Positions 1-12,694 are shown, numbered from the stretch's first letter. The stretch is DNA of 64,000 bases from Kitagawia praeruptora (GCA_037693485.1 CM075350.1:126292001-126356000), one strand, 5' to 3'. Notes: generated by a model from the letters alone, not told the origin. Numbers and translations are program-made.

Positions 1-652
1 AAGGCGCGCCCTAGAGTATAATGATTAACAGCATAAGGATGTACCTAAAAGATTTTCTAAGGTATTCTAGAAGTGTCATGAAGAATTAAAGTTATAAAAG
101 TACGTCCAAGGCGCGCCCTGTGTCAAAGGCGCGCCCTGAGAATTGATCAGCTATACCAATTTCTCAGAAACATATTTTGAAAGAGTTATAACAGCAAAAA
201 TGGATCAAACATGCATACATACATACATATATACAAAGAACATGAAGAATATGAAGAAAAAAAAAACCAACAGTTGAATCACAAAATCGGACAAAATATA
301 CGGTGAAAATACAGATTGAGGGCATAAAAACATACCTTGAAAGTTCTGGAACAGGATTTGTGGAAGAGAATTGATGAAAAAACGCTCTGTTAGCCGGATT
401 TTTGCTCGGAGAATTAGAATCGCCGGAGTAAGGTTTTTATGTAGAGAGAGAAAGAAAAAGAGTAAAGTAAGTGAGAAGGGGGTATTTATAGGGGTTTGGA
501 AAGATAGTGGATGACAGCTGTTAAATCGGTTGGAATTCTGAGGACGCGCCCTCTTTCAAGGCGCGCCCTGATGAAGATTTGTGAAAAATTTTGGGCTTTT
601 CAGAAGAAATTTCATACATCATCTCAGATTTCATATGAAATTGGGGGGTAGT
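1..652 (+). mobile_element. internal 3' tail of a Ty3/gypsy-like retroelement (left part outside window)
   Basis: This stretch lies directly left of an LTR-like block and ends in a purine-rich tract (GAAATTGGGGGGTAGT) just before the LTR's TG start, as a polypurine tract would. It has no long ORF. It carries five copies of GGCGCGCCCTG or a one-base variant, a motif that continues into the LTR, so both pieces probably belong to one element. On the minus strand it has a TATA box and a leader. The gypsy assignment rests on the LTR's general look only; no pol sequence is in the window. Confidence 0.45.
483..490 (-). promoter_or_regulatory. antisense TATA box near the 3' end of the gypsy-like element
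   Basis: On the minus strand the sequence reads CCCCTATAAATACCCCC, a canonical plant TATA context. A CT-rich leader without ATG follows. About 145 bases further on, a consensus splice donor (CTTTCAAG|GTATGT, near 334) appears. This looks like a promoter plus a 5' UTR exon reading leftward, opposite to the element. Coding sequence, if any, would lie outside the window. Confidence 0.4.
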
Positions 653-1559
653 TGTTATAGCCAAAATTCGGTTCGGGTATTTTCAAAATGGATTCGGGTC
701 AATAATAAATTTAATTGGGGACTTCAGGGAACAAATTAGGGTTTTACAGAAGCTAGGGCGCGCCCTGGGGGTTTAGGCCGCGCCCTGGGTTATGCTGGAA
801 TTCTAAGATGATAATAATGTCGATTTCGTGTTCAATTGTTGAAGAATTCCCTCCTGTCGTATCTCAGGAGGGGGATGTCCGTCGCAGAAGGCCTCCAGGG
901 GTTTGCCTGGATATAAGGACCCTTCTTAGACGCTAAGGGAAGCATCCGTGCGCCCTAAGGTGGAAAGATGGGGACTTTTTGGTGTGTGCTTTGGGAGCTC
1001 TGTTCCTGTAGCCAATGGGCGCGCCCTCATTGGGAAACTTTGGAGTAATCCTGCACTTTGCACCCAAAAGCTCTGGATCACCTGTCCTGCTATCTGGTGG
1101 GTGCTTCTCATTCGGGGGACAGGGATGCGTTCTGCACTTGGGGTAAACCACGGCTATACCTGCATCCTTGAAATCAAGAAATAGCTGGTAGTAGATAGGA
1201 CTAGTCCTCGACGGGGGAAGTTTCCTTATCCGTGAAGTCTTGAGATCTTGGATGAGCCTTGGGCCTTTTGTGGTTAGGCCTCATAGTAGAACATTCCAGA
1301 AGCTGGTCCGTTATCCAAGCCCATTTGGGTTTCTTGTTCTCCAAGAACTACGTCTGGCTTGATCCTCTATAAATATAGAGGTACGTAGGCAAATTGAGGG
1401 GTTGGAAGTCGAGAGCTCTGAATAGCCGCCACTAACCCTATCAATCTCAGCCACCAATCACAAACAGCCACCACCCTTTTCGGCAAAAAACCACCGCTGT
1501 AGATCTTGTTTTCGGCGAAGTACCTCGAATTTTGTTGTTACCAAATTCCTCCGTCAACA
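653..1559 (+). mobile_element. LTR, gypsy-like (3' LTR or solo LTR)
   Basis: The block starts TGTTATAGCC after a G-rich tract and ends CCGTCAACA, giving TG...CA ends. A TATA box (CTCTATAAATATAGAG, about 1366-1381) lies about 180 bases before the end, followed by a leader rich in CCACC. No matching 5-bp repeat flanks the two ends, which fits a 3' LTR whose partner is outside the window better than a solo LTR. Four more GGCGCGCCCT-type motifs lie inside. Confidence 0.5.
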
Positions 1560-2155
1560 GCATGTACTAGTAAAGTCAGGCTCCTGCAAACTACATGTTC
1601 AAGTAGATAATATACTACCCCTTACTATACATTCGAAATTTCAATCGTTTTGCCTAGCTTTTTCTCCCATCAGCAAAGTACGCAAGTCTTTAAAAATCAA
1701 AATAAATTCATCACTTCTTTGATTTGGAAATTGCAGTATAAAACCATAAAATATTTAATCATATATGAATCACACATTCACACTACATACACCAACCAAA
1801 TTCTTATCATCAAATACTTGTATATATAATTACTTCTTCAAAAATAAAGATAACTGTTCAACAACCCCTCCCCGGGCCAATCCCAAATAAACACTGCAAA
1901 ATAATTTAGAAAACATCAATATACTAGCTATATATGGAATCAAAAAAATCTGCATTACACATATAAGGTTATGTGTCTATCTTTAACTGTGTTTTTTGCA
2001 TAGGAGATGGGTAGTGCGAGCATCATTACGATTTCATTGTTTCAAATGATTAGGAGAGATATCTTATAGGACATTAGATAACATGCCATAAAGTTCACCA
2101 GCTGTCTTAGGACTTCGAACATTCTTAATTTCTTGTTATTTTTTATATGGATATA
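1560..2155. other. AT-rich spacer, nothing recognised
   Basis: No ORF, RNA gene or terminal repeat was seen here. It is probably the flank into which the gypsy-like element inserted. Confidence 0.5.
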
Positions 2156-2159
2156 TATG

Positions 2160-2590
2160 CATGCATAACGTTTTATTCATAATGATCATCGGATATCATT
2201 TGATCTTGAATATGCTCAATTTCTCGTTGGTTGTCATCTTCATGGGCTTGCATCCCTTCAAATATATAATGATCATTAGATATTAATACGATTATTTGAA
2301 TATTTTTGATTATTTATTGGTTGTCTTTTTCATATCCTAGTACCTTCTTATATTCATGTCGATCGCAAAATTTCATATACAATTATCTTGAATATACCCG
2401 ACTCCTTGTTGGTTGTCATCTTCGTATGCATGTGCCCCGTTATATTCACAATAAAAATGACCGTGAGATATCATACGACCATCTTGAATATACTCGATTC
2501 TTTGTTGGTTGTAATTATATGTTTGCACCCCTTTGAATTCATTATGATATAGATAACAAACGATCTTGAATATGCTCAATTCCTTTTTTG
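2160..2590. repeat. degenerate tandem repeat, ~90-bp unit, 4-5 copies
   Basis: Units share the core CTTGAATATRCTCRATT followed by GTTGGTTGTCATCTT. Cores begin near 2204, 2295, 2384, 2483 and 2563, a spacing of about 80-100 bases. The open frames on both strands here are a by-product of the repeat. Confidence 0.7.
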
Positions 2591-2619
2591 TAATGCATAC
2601 CAAATTTCATTCTTGCTAT

Positions 2620-4375
2620 TGTAATGAACTAGAGGTAAAAAGGAATATCATTTTACCAAAGTCATTCTTTCAAATGAAATGATAACATGTACGCAATATT
2701 TTTATCTACGATATTATTTAAATAATTAATTTTACACAAGTCATTCTTTCAAATGAAATGATAACATATACGAATACAACGGTAACAAAAACCGATCATT
2801 ACATGATCATTACATTGATTCATGATGGACAATGTACAAGAGAGAAGTAAACGGTCTTCACAAATCTAACCCCCTAATATTTACTGACAACACATTTACG
2901 TATGGGCCAATAGAATAGTGATTATAGTGAGTTGTCTGTCAACTTTTGTTTTGGAGGCATGTGTGTTATTTTTAGTAGTAAAATAATTTTTACCATAATT
3001 TTTTTTATAATTATATCTTTTAGAATTTGGTTAGTGTGAAGATATATAAAAATCATTTCTAACATCATTACATGATGCAAAAAATAAAACAAAATTTTAA
3101 TTAAACAGTTCATCATCAACATAAATTTTTTTATTAACAAATTAGACTAACCATCATTGAAAGGTGGGTTGAGAAGCCTTGAAGATAGCATCTGATGTAC
3201 TTGTATCACTTACTCAAGGCGACTTTCCCGATGTTCATGCATTTTATCATACAAAGCATAAGTAGTCATATTACTATCCACGTACAAGATGTCTTGGGCT
3301 TCTAACATCTCTCACCTTTTCGATTTGCTTTCAAATACAGCTATCAATGTCATAGGTGTGTGTTTTTTGTGTTAGGTCTCGGATCCCCTTTTGAGGGTGC
3401 ACAAGGAAATGATGAAAAAAAAAAGATCGGCATGTGAAAGAAATCCTGATAACTCATACAGTAATGGTTAAGAAGAGTGTCAATAGAGAAACTTGTAAAC
3501 TTCACTGGTTGCACTACATGTGCATCATTCAAGGTTCCCGCCTTAAATATTCTGAGAAGACTAATAAGACCAGCCACGTCAAGCTGATTAGTCGTCTCGA
3601 AGGAATAGTCCGGAAGTGGATGTGCTCCCAGGAATTGAGCTTCAGACTGTAATTGCAGCGAAAAATGATCGATGTAGGCCATTGAATGGATGATGTACAG
3701 AGCGGTGAGGAGGTGTGGAGTGGGTGATGTAGGCGACGAAGGGGTGAGGAAGTGCAAATAAAATACTTGATTTCTTGTTTCGAACTCAAATAAAATATTC
3801 TAGGAACCCAATTCGGATTCAAAAAAAAAATATTCTAGGTCACTTTAATTTGTTTTAATAGAACAATTAAAATGAACAAACTTGGGTTAACAAAAAAAAA
3901 GGACCAAACTTGATTGAATTTGAGTCCACTCACTTTTATTTGGTTGATCTCAATTTCAGTTGATTTTTATGTTAAGATTTTGATTGATCGAATTTAACAT
4001 AAAAATCATCAAAATTGTATCCCGTATAATGTTCCCTTAACTTAAATTCGTGATTTCAGTAAGCACTCCTTTGACGATTCTTCATTACTATTCATTGTTA
4101 TCCTTAAATTAATAAGGGGCAAAATGGACATTTTATACTAAATTTACACAATTTATAGTTAAAATCTTAAATAAGTTAAAATATTTATATTAATGAATTT
4201 CTTTTACATTAAATATTTATATTAAAATCACTTATTCCTATTAAAATAGCAATAAAGTTAAATAATTTTTTAAAAAAATTCAGAAGTTAATTTTACATTT
4301 AAATTAAATACATAACTAAAGTAAACGTTAAAATTTATTATTAGTAAAATAATAAAATTATGGAATTAGCATTAT
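2620..4375. other. AT-rich intergenic DNA, no gene supported
   Basis: A 38-base segment (CATTCTTTCAAATGAAATGA...) occurs twice, near 2662 and 2742. Weak open frames at 3350-3820 on both strands have no recognisable domain and no promoter or splice context. From 3830 the DNA is strongly AT-rich. Confidence 0.5.
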
Positions 4376-4932
4376 TTAATAAAAGGAAAAATGAATTTTT
4401 TTATCACTGAACTATGGACCTTTTTAGAAACCTACCACTCAACTATGAATTTTTATTTTTTACTCACTAACGTTAAGTCCGGTTTTCTTTTAGTCACTAA
4501 ACTTAGGTTCAGATTTTGTTTTACTCATTAAATTTAAGTTCGGATTTGATTATTAGCATTATATTAATTTTTTTACTCACTAACCTTAGGTTTGGAGTGA
4601 AAAAGTCAATTAAAACTTTAATACTTAAAAATGATGTAGAGGACAATTTGTTAAACTTTAATTCTTGAAAATGTTGCATTAAACTTTATCTTGAAAATAC
4701 ATCGATTAAATTTAATAAGATAAAGTCTGCATTAAACTTTATCTTGAAAATAAATCGATAAATTTTAATACGATAAAGTTTGTATTAAATTTTATCTTGA
4801 AAATAAATCGATAAAGTTTAATAAGATAAAGTTATCCTCTCTAATGAATTATCTTTACAATTAAATCTCGATAAATGAATATGCTTGGGATTGAAAATTT
4901 TTATTCATTAATCGAGGTCAAAAATACATTGT

Positions 4933-5989
4933 TGTTGGTCCCGGAGTATTGCAGAAGGGGGGGGTTGAATGCAATACTGATAAAATCGAATCTTTAAATC
5001 AACAACAAAAATAAAGATTATAGATTATCAGTAGATGTATGCAAGCAATAAGTGAAACAAGATTTTCTCACAAAATAAATGTTTTATTTATTTTGTGTGA
5101 AGTGTTGCTACAACCTGGAGAGAGTGTTTCTCCAGCTTCGATATCTCAAGAGATACAGATTGCTTCGTGTGCGTACATGAATAGAAAAGAATCTAAGATG
5201 TATCTAAGTAGACTAAGTTACTATGTTGTCCCTATCGCATGGGGTGTTGAGCTGCTGTCGTTTTCAAGTGGCAGCTCATTACAATTTGCACACCCATGTG
5301 ACTTTCCCAAATTGCTATACAGACAGGATAAACCTTATAAGTAAAGCAACCTAGATTCTTTCTATTTCTAGCTAATATAATTCTAGTAGATGTGGATATC
5401 ACATGCTCCTCGAATTGACCAGCCTTGTCTTGTGAATCTCTTAAGCTTCTGTCGTAGTCTTGCAGGTCTGCTACAAATGATAGTGTGTTGCACCAAACCT
5501 GTTTCTTGAACATGTAACCTGTCACGGGCTTTGACTGAGAAGATACCCAATTCAAATAATTCAAGGTGACAGTAACCTTAACCACAGAGTCTACTGTCAA
5601 AGGAATATTCAGTGGTTGACAGTACGAGCTCCCGCCAATGTTGCTGTCGGAACTCCAGACTTGCTGTCAAGTGTGAGAATGTCACTGTCTCTTGCTTCGG
5701 CCAATGTTGCTGTCAAATGTAGCTTTGTCGTGACTTGCAACATTTGTCTTCTTGTAACTTTACTGTTAGGGACATGACAGTAACCTTTATTCTTGCTATC
5801 TTCTGGATGTATTCCTTGAGGCTTGAACAAGTGTATGAACTTCTCCCAAATCATACAATTATTACATGACAGCAATTATTCGAATATGAAGACATACTCT
5901 GGCTGTGACAGTATGTTCGACTTAGTAAAAACTAAGTACATGGAAATATAGTTAAGTTGTCTCTATGGTATCACCCATAAATCCCAACA
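4933..5989 (-). repeat. 3' LTR of the 15.2-kb copia element
   Basis: On the plus strand it begins TGTTGGTCCCGGAG and ends AATCCCAACA. It matches 19105-20160 along its whole length with about 3% differences. The open frames inside it on both strands occur in both copies and are LTR sequence, not genes. It contains about ten TGACAGYAA-type motifs between 5588 and 5920. Confidence 0.95.
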
Positions 5990-6003
5990 ATCTCCCCCAA
6001 TTT
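5990..6003 (-). other. polypurine tract of the 15.2-kb copia element
   Basis: Read on the minus strand, AAATTGGGGGAGAT directly precedes the 3' LTR. This is the expected plus-strand priming site and fixes the element's orientation. Confidence 0.9.
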
Positions 6004-6210
6004 GTTTTTATGGACAATAACAACAAATTTACAATCAAAACGTGTTGACAACTTAACTAACATAGATCAGAATAGTTGAAATACCATATCTGATAAATGT
6101 TGAAGAAAAATCTAGAACATGAAGCTTATGAATTAACTACAAATCAATTGCTCCTATTGAATGAGCAAATCAGAGTTTAACTTAGCTTGATTTTGGCAGT
6201 CTCCAGTTGT

Positions 6211-9200
6211 TCAGATTTTTCCCTCTCTTCTGAGAGCTTCATTTCTTGCTTTTCTGAGGTCTTCAACTAAAGCTTTTTCTTCTGGTGATCTGGCATCATC
6301 TTCAATGTCTTCAATGTACCCTTGTATCACTCGAGAAGTAAATACTTCAGCATCTTTTAGATCAAACCAAGTTTCAAAATCATACGTGTATGTTCTGAAC
6401 TTCAGAATTCCTTGGATGAACTTGAACCTCCTTCCAGGAAAAGCATTTAAGGATTCTCTTCTTTTTCTGTCTAGCTTTGGATCTTCATTTCTCCTCTGGT
6501 CAAATATTTCCTCTAGTTCCCAAGCAACTAGCATTTTGAGCTTATGAGTAGATCCAACAACTTTCCAATAGAGATCCTTCAGTATACTGGTCCTCAGCTT
6601 GTGGAAACTATCAACATAGATTTCTTGATTGTCATCCTTGATTCTCAGAGGATTATCCAGTACACAGGGCTGATAACTTGCTTCCTCACTGAATAGCTTG
6701 TTGATTTTCTTGTAGCTTTCCTTTAGTTGAGCTTCTAAGTCTTCAGCACTTTGTTTGGAAGATGTGGCAGGTTTGGTAGATTGGGATGATTTAGCTTTAG
6801 CAGCCTGATAAGCTTATTCTGCTTCATATTCAGCCATGCCTGCCCTTGTAAAAGGACGATGTGCTGCTGTAAGGTCCACATCAGGCATTGGTTCCCCATC
6901 AGAACTAACTTCAAGGACTGCATCATCATGTGCTCTCCAGTCACCATACTTCTCATAGAATTCAGCATATCTTTGAGCATAGTATTCTTTGACATGCTCT
7001 AAGATACTGCTGGAAACATCTTGGTCTGTTTCCATGAGAGTGATCATCCTTTCCAAAACGAAGAAATCAATTCTTCTCCTTACCTTAACCGTTTTGCATG
7101 AGAGATCATGCATGTCTACCACATGTGAAACTATCTCCATAGTGAAGTCTGGTTCTACAGTTATACATGTAGTTCCACAGTCCTTGAGATCATACTTGCG
7201 TACGTTTTTTATTGACTGGGTCCAGTTCCACTGAGACAGATGTAATGCTCCCATCAATTGACTTATTCAATAGTTCAAAACTATTTACTTTTCTCTTATC
7301 AATGGGCTTCTCTGTCAAAACTGCTCCATGCTTCTTTTTCTTTGCTGCTGCAACTGTCTTCCCTTTTATCTTGGTGGCACGATAGGCTTGTGCTCTTGTC
7401 TTTCTTCTGTTGGATGTGAAATTCTTGACAAGCTTTCGTACCTTGACAGTTTCTTCAAGTTGACTCTTGATAGCATCTTCCATGACAGCAACTTTGACAG
7501 CTTCGACTGTTTGGCTCTTGACAACATCCTTCACTTGGGTGTCTTCAGCCAATTTGACAGTATCCTTGTTGATAGTATCTTTTTCAACATTAAAGCATTC
7601 AACTACTAATCTCAAGATACTTGCCTCCAAGGCTTCACAAATTTCTAACTCCCCTTCATCATTGACAACATCTTTCTTTTCAGTGCTGGGAGTTTCTTGC
7701 TCTTCTTGGGTAGCATCCATCTGTGTTTGTGTAGCAGTACTCTCAGATGCTTCTCTTCTAGAACTCCTGAATTTTCCAGGTTCACCACTTCCTCCAATTT
7801 CATCCTCATCATCATCCAAAGTATCATCATAGTTACAGCTTCCTCCCATCTTGGCATTTGCATCAGAGATCAACTTTTTTATGATTGAGCTAATTTCCTC
7901 ATCTCTTTTTGCTAACAGCCTATGAATATCTTTGATAGCTTTAACCTTTGCACTTGTGATACTGGATTTGAGAAGTTTCTTCAGCACTGTCATGATTGTT
8001 TCAGTGCTTAGTCCTGAGACTCTATCCAATGGTAAAAAATCCAACCTTCTTGCTCCTGTCTTTGTGATCCTTCTGAAACACACACCATAAGGATTTTGAA
8101 TCACCTCAGGGAGTTTGTCTTCAACCATCCTTTTAATTTGTGTTATCATACTATCATTGAAGGTTGTTGAATTTCTGACTACCAGGGTTCCAAGGACTTG
8201 GAGTACTCTAGCATGCAGACTTTGTAAAAGTTGGATTGTGATGAATATGGCCAAACGGTTTTTCAAGTAAACCTGAACAGCCCATCTTCTTTCCAAGTTG
8301 ATTCTCACAGAGATACTTATTGCTTTGCTCTTTAATGTTGATGCCAATTTTGTAAAAGCTCCCCCTGCTTCACTAATTGATTCATCCACCAACTTACTGA
8401 ACTCTTCATCTTTGTTGTTCAAAGTACTCTCCATGTGATCAACCATCATCAGTTCTGCATCTTCAAGGGCGTATTCACTTTCATATGACCAAGTAGTTCC
8501 AGTGGATATGCCAGCAGATATGTCCATATATTCAGGCATTTTGCCTTTGCCTTTACCAAGAGCATTTTGAATTTCTTTTTCTCTCCATTCATTCTGCAAC
8601 TTCTGGAATGGAGCTTCGATTTCCTCAGGATTTGGCTCATTGATTTTCAGTGGAGGCAATACTATTCTTTTAGACTTTTGAGTCCCCTTTAATTGCTCCA
8701 ACACTTCCTTGGATAACAATACTGCCTCACCATCTATTTCTGCTTCAAACAATTCACCATCTCCTGTTGCCTTTAGTTCTTTACCAAAGTTTCTTTCTTC
8801 TTTCTCTTGCTCCCCCTCACTTTTATCTTCATCTTTTTCTTCCAACCCTTGCTCCCCCTCACTTGTAGCTCTACCTTGTTTCTCCTTCTCTACTAGGTTT
8901 GCTTCATTCTGATTCTGATCTACCACTTTCTTTCCCTTACCTTCATTCTGATCTACAATTTTCTCCCCCTTAGTTGAGTTGGCAGCACTAAGGATGGCAG
9001 AGAATGAAAGAAGAGTTTGTTAAATATCAGCAAAACCAGTAGCTACCATAGTGGACAGAGCATCAAGTTTAGCTTCCATGGATTCACATCTGCCCTCAAG
9101 GGATTTCAAACTTGATTCAGCTTGTTTAGAAGGACCACCGGTTCTCAACCTTTTGGGATATAAAGGAAGAGACTGGGGCAAGGAGGCTATGGGGTTTCTC

Positions 9201-11278
9201 ACACACTCATTGTTTTTCTAAGTGATCTCATCACTCCTCACAGAATGACTCTCAAGGCCTAGTGCCTTTGTGTGTGGGGTTCCCTCAATTTCACTCTAGA
9301 CATGCTCAAGTCCCTCACCTTTTGCCAGCTCGTTTGGCTGCCTCTCATTTTTATGCTCACCTCTCTGTTCTTTTATCTCTCTTTTTCTTTTCACTCCCTC
9401 ACTCATCCTAGATGCATGGGTATGAGCAGTACTTGCATGCATTTTAGCTGAAGAAGTAGAAATTTTAGATTGTACCTTCAAAGCAGAGATAGTTAGGTGA
9501 TCATCATCTGAAGCATCTTCAACAATGACAGTATCATGATCAAGCTTTGTGGAGGTGACATCATCTTTACCCAAAATGTTACTGTCCACAGGTGGGTTGA
9601 CAACAACTTTTGTGGTGTCTTTGAAAGTAGCTGAGGCTGTGACAGCAACTTCCTGAAGGTCAGTTGCTCTTTGGAGTTCGACCAAGATGTTGGCTGTTTC
9701 ATTTTCTGGCAGAGTACCATCTTGATCTAGCTAAGTGTTTGAGTGAGTGGTGTCCATTTCACTTTGAGAAATGAGTTCTTGTGGTCCACTTGATGGGGGC
9801 TCATCCATGACTTGAGATGGATGATCAAAACCTGAAGGGATTGGACTGTCCCCTTCTCTAGGTTGTTGAGAAGAAACAATTGTTGGATTAGTGAATAAAG
9901 AAGATGATGGTTTAGAAGAGATTTTTGGCTGTTCCACAGGGGTGACTTGTGGAAAATCAAGAGTAGAAGTTTCTTGACCCTCACTGTGCCCTATCTCTGT
10001 GTGCATTTCTGCAAGTGTAGGCTCCTCATGAGTGAGTACATGAGGTTGTGCTGACTCTTTATAGGATGCCTTGGGAGATAGACCAGCTTCAATATATACT
10101 TCTTGTTGAGAAGAAGCACCTAGGGATGTGTTTGATTCCCTTTTATCCTCCACAGCCTTTTGTGAGACTGGGGGGTGGCTGACAGTGGCTTTGGTCCTCT
10201 TAGCTCTCTTCTTCTTAGGCTCAATAGGAACCACTGTGGGTTCACTTTCACTAACATCCTTATTTGCTGCATCATGTGCAGTTTCTCCCTCAACATTCTC
10301 AGAACTACTACCAACACCAGTTTCCAAGGGTCTTTTCTTGGATTCTTGCAGAGTTGTTTTTGTGGTCTTTGGTTGTCTAGATGATCTGATAGGAATGTAT
10401 GCAGTAGAATGTGGGTTAGCTGAATTTGGGTTTAATTCAGCTTCATTCTCAAGAGAGAAGACAACATACCCAGAGGGTAGTGCTACATCAAGATGAGGCT
10501 CTTGATCAGCCATGTGCTTGGTGAAACAGAGTGGAATATGTGCATTTGAATTTTATGAATTGAGTGATGTGTGTGTATTTCTTTTCAAAACATTGCATTC
10601 TATAGAGAGAGATGCATTATCATCAATACCACATAATGAATTCAAACACATAGTAAGAAAGCGAGGATAAACATGTATCTTCCTGCTTAGAGCTGACTTG
10701 AGTTGACTCATAAGCAACTTTCCTACATCCACTTTGTATCCATGGACAAGAGAGTGAGTAACCTTCTTGATATAGGAGGGAATTCCATTCCATCCAGAGG
10801 TTTTGGTTGAGAAAACCTTCACTATGACATCAAAAATCATGCTCCATTCTTTCCTCAAATGCTTTCTGTCCATTTCACCAGTCGAGTACCATTTTGATGT
10901 ACCCTCTTCAAGAACAGGACCAGAATACCCAATTTTCAAGAAAAACTTCTTTAGGGTTTCATTATTTGCAAGTTCCTTGTATGATTCTTTAGCTTGCAGT
11001 CCAGTTCCCAAAGCTTCGTTGATGCCTTTGATTGTGAGGATGCAGGTAACTCCTTTAATTTTGCATTATATTGTGTCCTTCCCTGCACCTCCTGGAACAT
11101 AGGCAGTATTCCAGAATTCTTCAAGTCTTTCCAGGTTCAAGGATGGTGTAGAAGTTATAGCATGACCCAGATAGGACTTGTTGATAAAGGATATGAGTCC
11201 TTTAAATCCTTCACCAGCATCTCCAGCAGTGAGAATACCAGCAAAGTTGGTTTGAGAAGAGGATTGTTTGGGTGCCAT
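6211..11278 (-). pseudogene. very long third ORF downstream of pol (env-like position), broken
   Basis: One reading frame runs leftward from ATG at 11278 to about 7200, then, after a one-base change in an A run (7205-7210), on to a stop near 6211: about 1,690 codons. In-frame stops lie at 11066-11068, 10553-10555, 9731-9733, 9296-9298, 9218-9220, 9020-9022 and 6814-6816. The first ~240 residues resemble the third-ORF proteins of asterid SIRE elements, annotated as putative plant transposon proteins: a segment ending in FWNTAYVPGG, then HLRKEWSMIFDV and VYPRFLTMCLNSLCG. A Ser/Pro/Glu-rich region follows, with a basic cluster KKKRAKRTK near 9900 that resembles a nuclear signal. Acidic Glu/Lys-rich and helical segments come after (around 8900-7300), and a charged C terminus. 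No enzymatic motif was seen. The first ATG sits in AAGAAATGGC. Function unknown; an envelope role is only positional. Confidence 0.8.
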
Positions 11279-12490
11279 TTCTTGCTTTGAGCTTGTTAGT
11301 AGTATTTTTGTGTGTTCGTTCTCAGGGAAGGACTAAATTTAATACAAAGTTCAGGTTTCTTATCTCTTTTCGTCTAGAAGTGTGTAAGAAGAATTTTGGG
11401 TTTGTGGATTAACTAAATTAACCAAGAACTAATTATAAGCACTAAGAATTGATTTTAAACTGAGATTCAAATATATGGGAAAACAATCTAAGAACTGGGG
11501 TTCTTCACTTGGTCTCAATACATGCTCAATATTAATGTGATATCTGTGTTCCTACCTTGCTGAAAACAATTCTTCTAAAGTTATACTGTACCCTCCCAGG
11601 TTACAATATAGTGCCTACAGCTACACCCTAATTGTCACTCCCATGATACAATCAAAGTATATCTATAAACTGTTAAGTGCCAAGAATTATATGTCTCACA
11701 ATTCTCCTATTAATCTCCCGATCTAATATTCAAATTATCAAAGCTTATCAAAGCTTTGATAAAATCCACTTATCAAAGCTTCGGAGAGAGATTTTTGCTT
11801 TTGAGAGAGAGAGAGGTTTTGTTGAAAGTTATGTGTTTGTGTGTTTGACAGTTGCTTACATGAAAATAGCAAATGTCTTACTGAAAAAGGGAAAGTAACT
11901 ATGTCTTAGCCCATTAATCAGTCACGTGGAGTCGTGGGTAGTTACTTTTTAGTGGCTGTAAATCGTGGAGGTAAAATCCCAATTAATTCGGTCCACTAAA
12001 TTTGATAGTAACCTATGCGTTGTAACAAATTCATTAGTAATTTTAAGAGGATGATAGCAGGTTTTGCTTGATATTAATACCTTCGCAAGAACATACTGTC
12101 ATCATTAAGCAATTTATACAATTTCCTTTAAATTTCATGACAGAGACTTTTTCCATTGTGTCGTCTAAGAAACTTGCTGTCAAGGCACATTGTGACAACA
12201 TCTTCACTTATTGACAGCAACTTTAAGCGGAAATAATTTATGTCATGAATTTTAATCGACTTTGCCTATTGTTTAAGCGAAAATTACCAAATAGCATTTT
12301 AATTGATTTAGACACATATTTGTTAGTTTTAGAACACATCCACAAACATCCATACACACAAACAAGCAAATTAACAATCATTTGCAGATAGCTAAAAGTA
12401 AAGAAGATGAACAGCATGCAAAACACTGGGAAGATGAAACGATGAGCTTTTTATTAAAAAAAAACATAATAGTTCTTAAGAACTGAAACA
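11279..12490 (-). other. non-coding spacer of the copia element between the two extra ORFs
   Basis: No open frame of note. The 120 bases before the third ORF look like a plant 5' leader on the minus strand (A/C-rich, ending AAGCAAGAAATGG). TGACAG/CTGTCA motifs recur near 12094, 12139, 12175 and 12212. At about 11740-11785 ATCAAAGCTT and close variants occur three times in a row. Confidence 0.6.
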
Positions 12491-12694
12491 TCATTTCTTA
12501 TTAAGCTCTTCAAGAGCTTCCACCAGCAACTGCTCAATCACCTTCGCTATCTCCTTCTCCTCCGTGATCTCTTTGGCATCCAGATAAGCCTGAAGCTTAT
12601 CGAGGAATGGATCAAGGGGGTGCTCAGCAGCAGCAGCCTCCTTTGGCATGGACACTCCGGATGTAGACATTTCTTCCGCCTTCCTCTTACTCAT
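12491..12694 (-). CDS. 67-residue acidic/helical mini-ORF inside the copia element
   Basis: ATG at 12694 opens an intact 67-codon frame. The protein begins MSKRKAEEMSTSG, has a middle run LDPFLDKLQAYLDAK and a Glu/Leu-rich helical tail (EEKEIAKVIEQLLVEALEEL) ending in two lysines. It has no cysteines, no membrane segment and no domain I recognise. It is not part of pol: the RNase H frame stops about 400 bases upstream, at 13091. A TATA box lies about 57 bases upstream of the ATG, so it may be an independently transcribed gene. It could be chance, but the TATA box and helical composition argue mildly for a real product. Confidence 0.4.
   Translation of the reverse strand: MSKRKAEEMSTSGVSMPKEAAAAEHPLDPFLDKLQAYLDAKEITEEKEIAKVIEQLLVEALEELNKK

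Noticed and set aside
926..1184. Three overlapping open frames of 61-78 codons inside the gypsy-like LTR
   Set aside because: They overlap on both strands within LTR sequence, have no domain and no start context.
2306..2603. Open frames on both strands near 2.3-2.6 kb
   Set aside because: They are translations of a ~90-bp tandem repeat.
3350..3822. Open frames of 135, 97 and 72 codons, and a 32-codon frame near 3210-3310
   Set aside because: Overlapping on both strands, no recognisable domain, no splice or promoter support.
5039..5875. Open frames in the copia LTR, repeated at 19264-20046
   Set aside because: Present in both LTRs; long terminal repeat sequence, not genes.
6211..11278. Calling the third ORF a viral envelope gene
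   Set aside because: No signal peptide, membrane anchor or cleavage site was seen; only its position resembles env.
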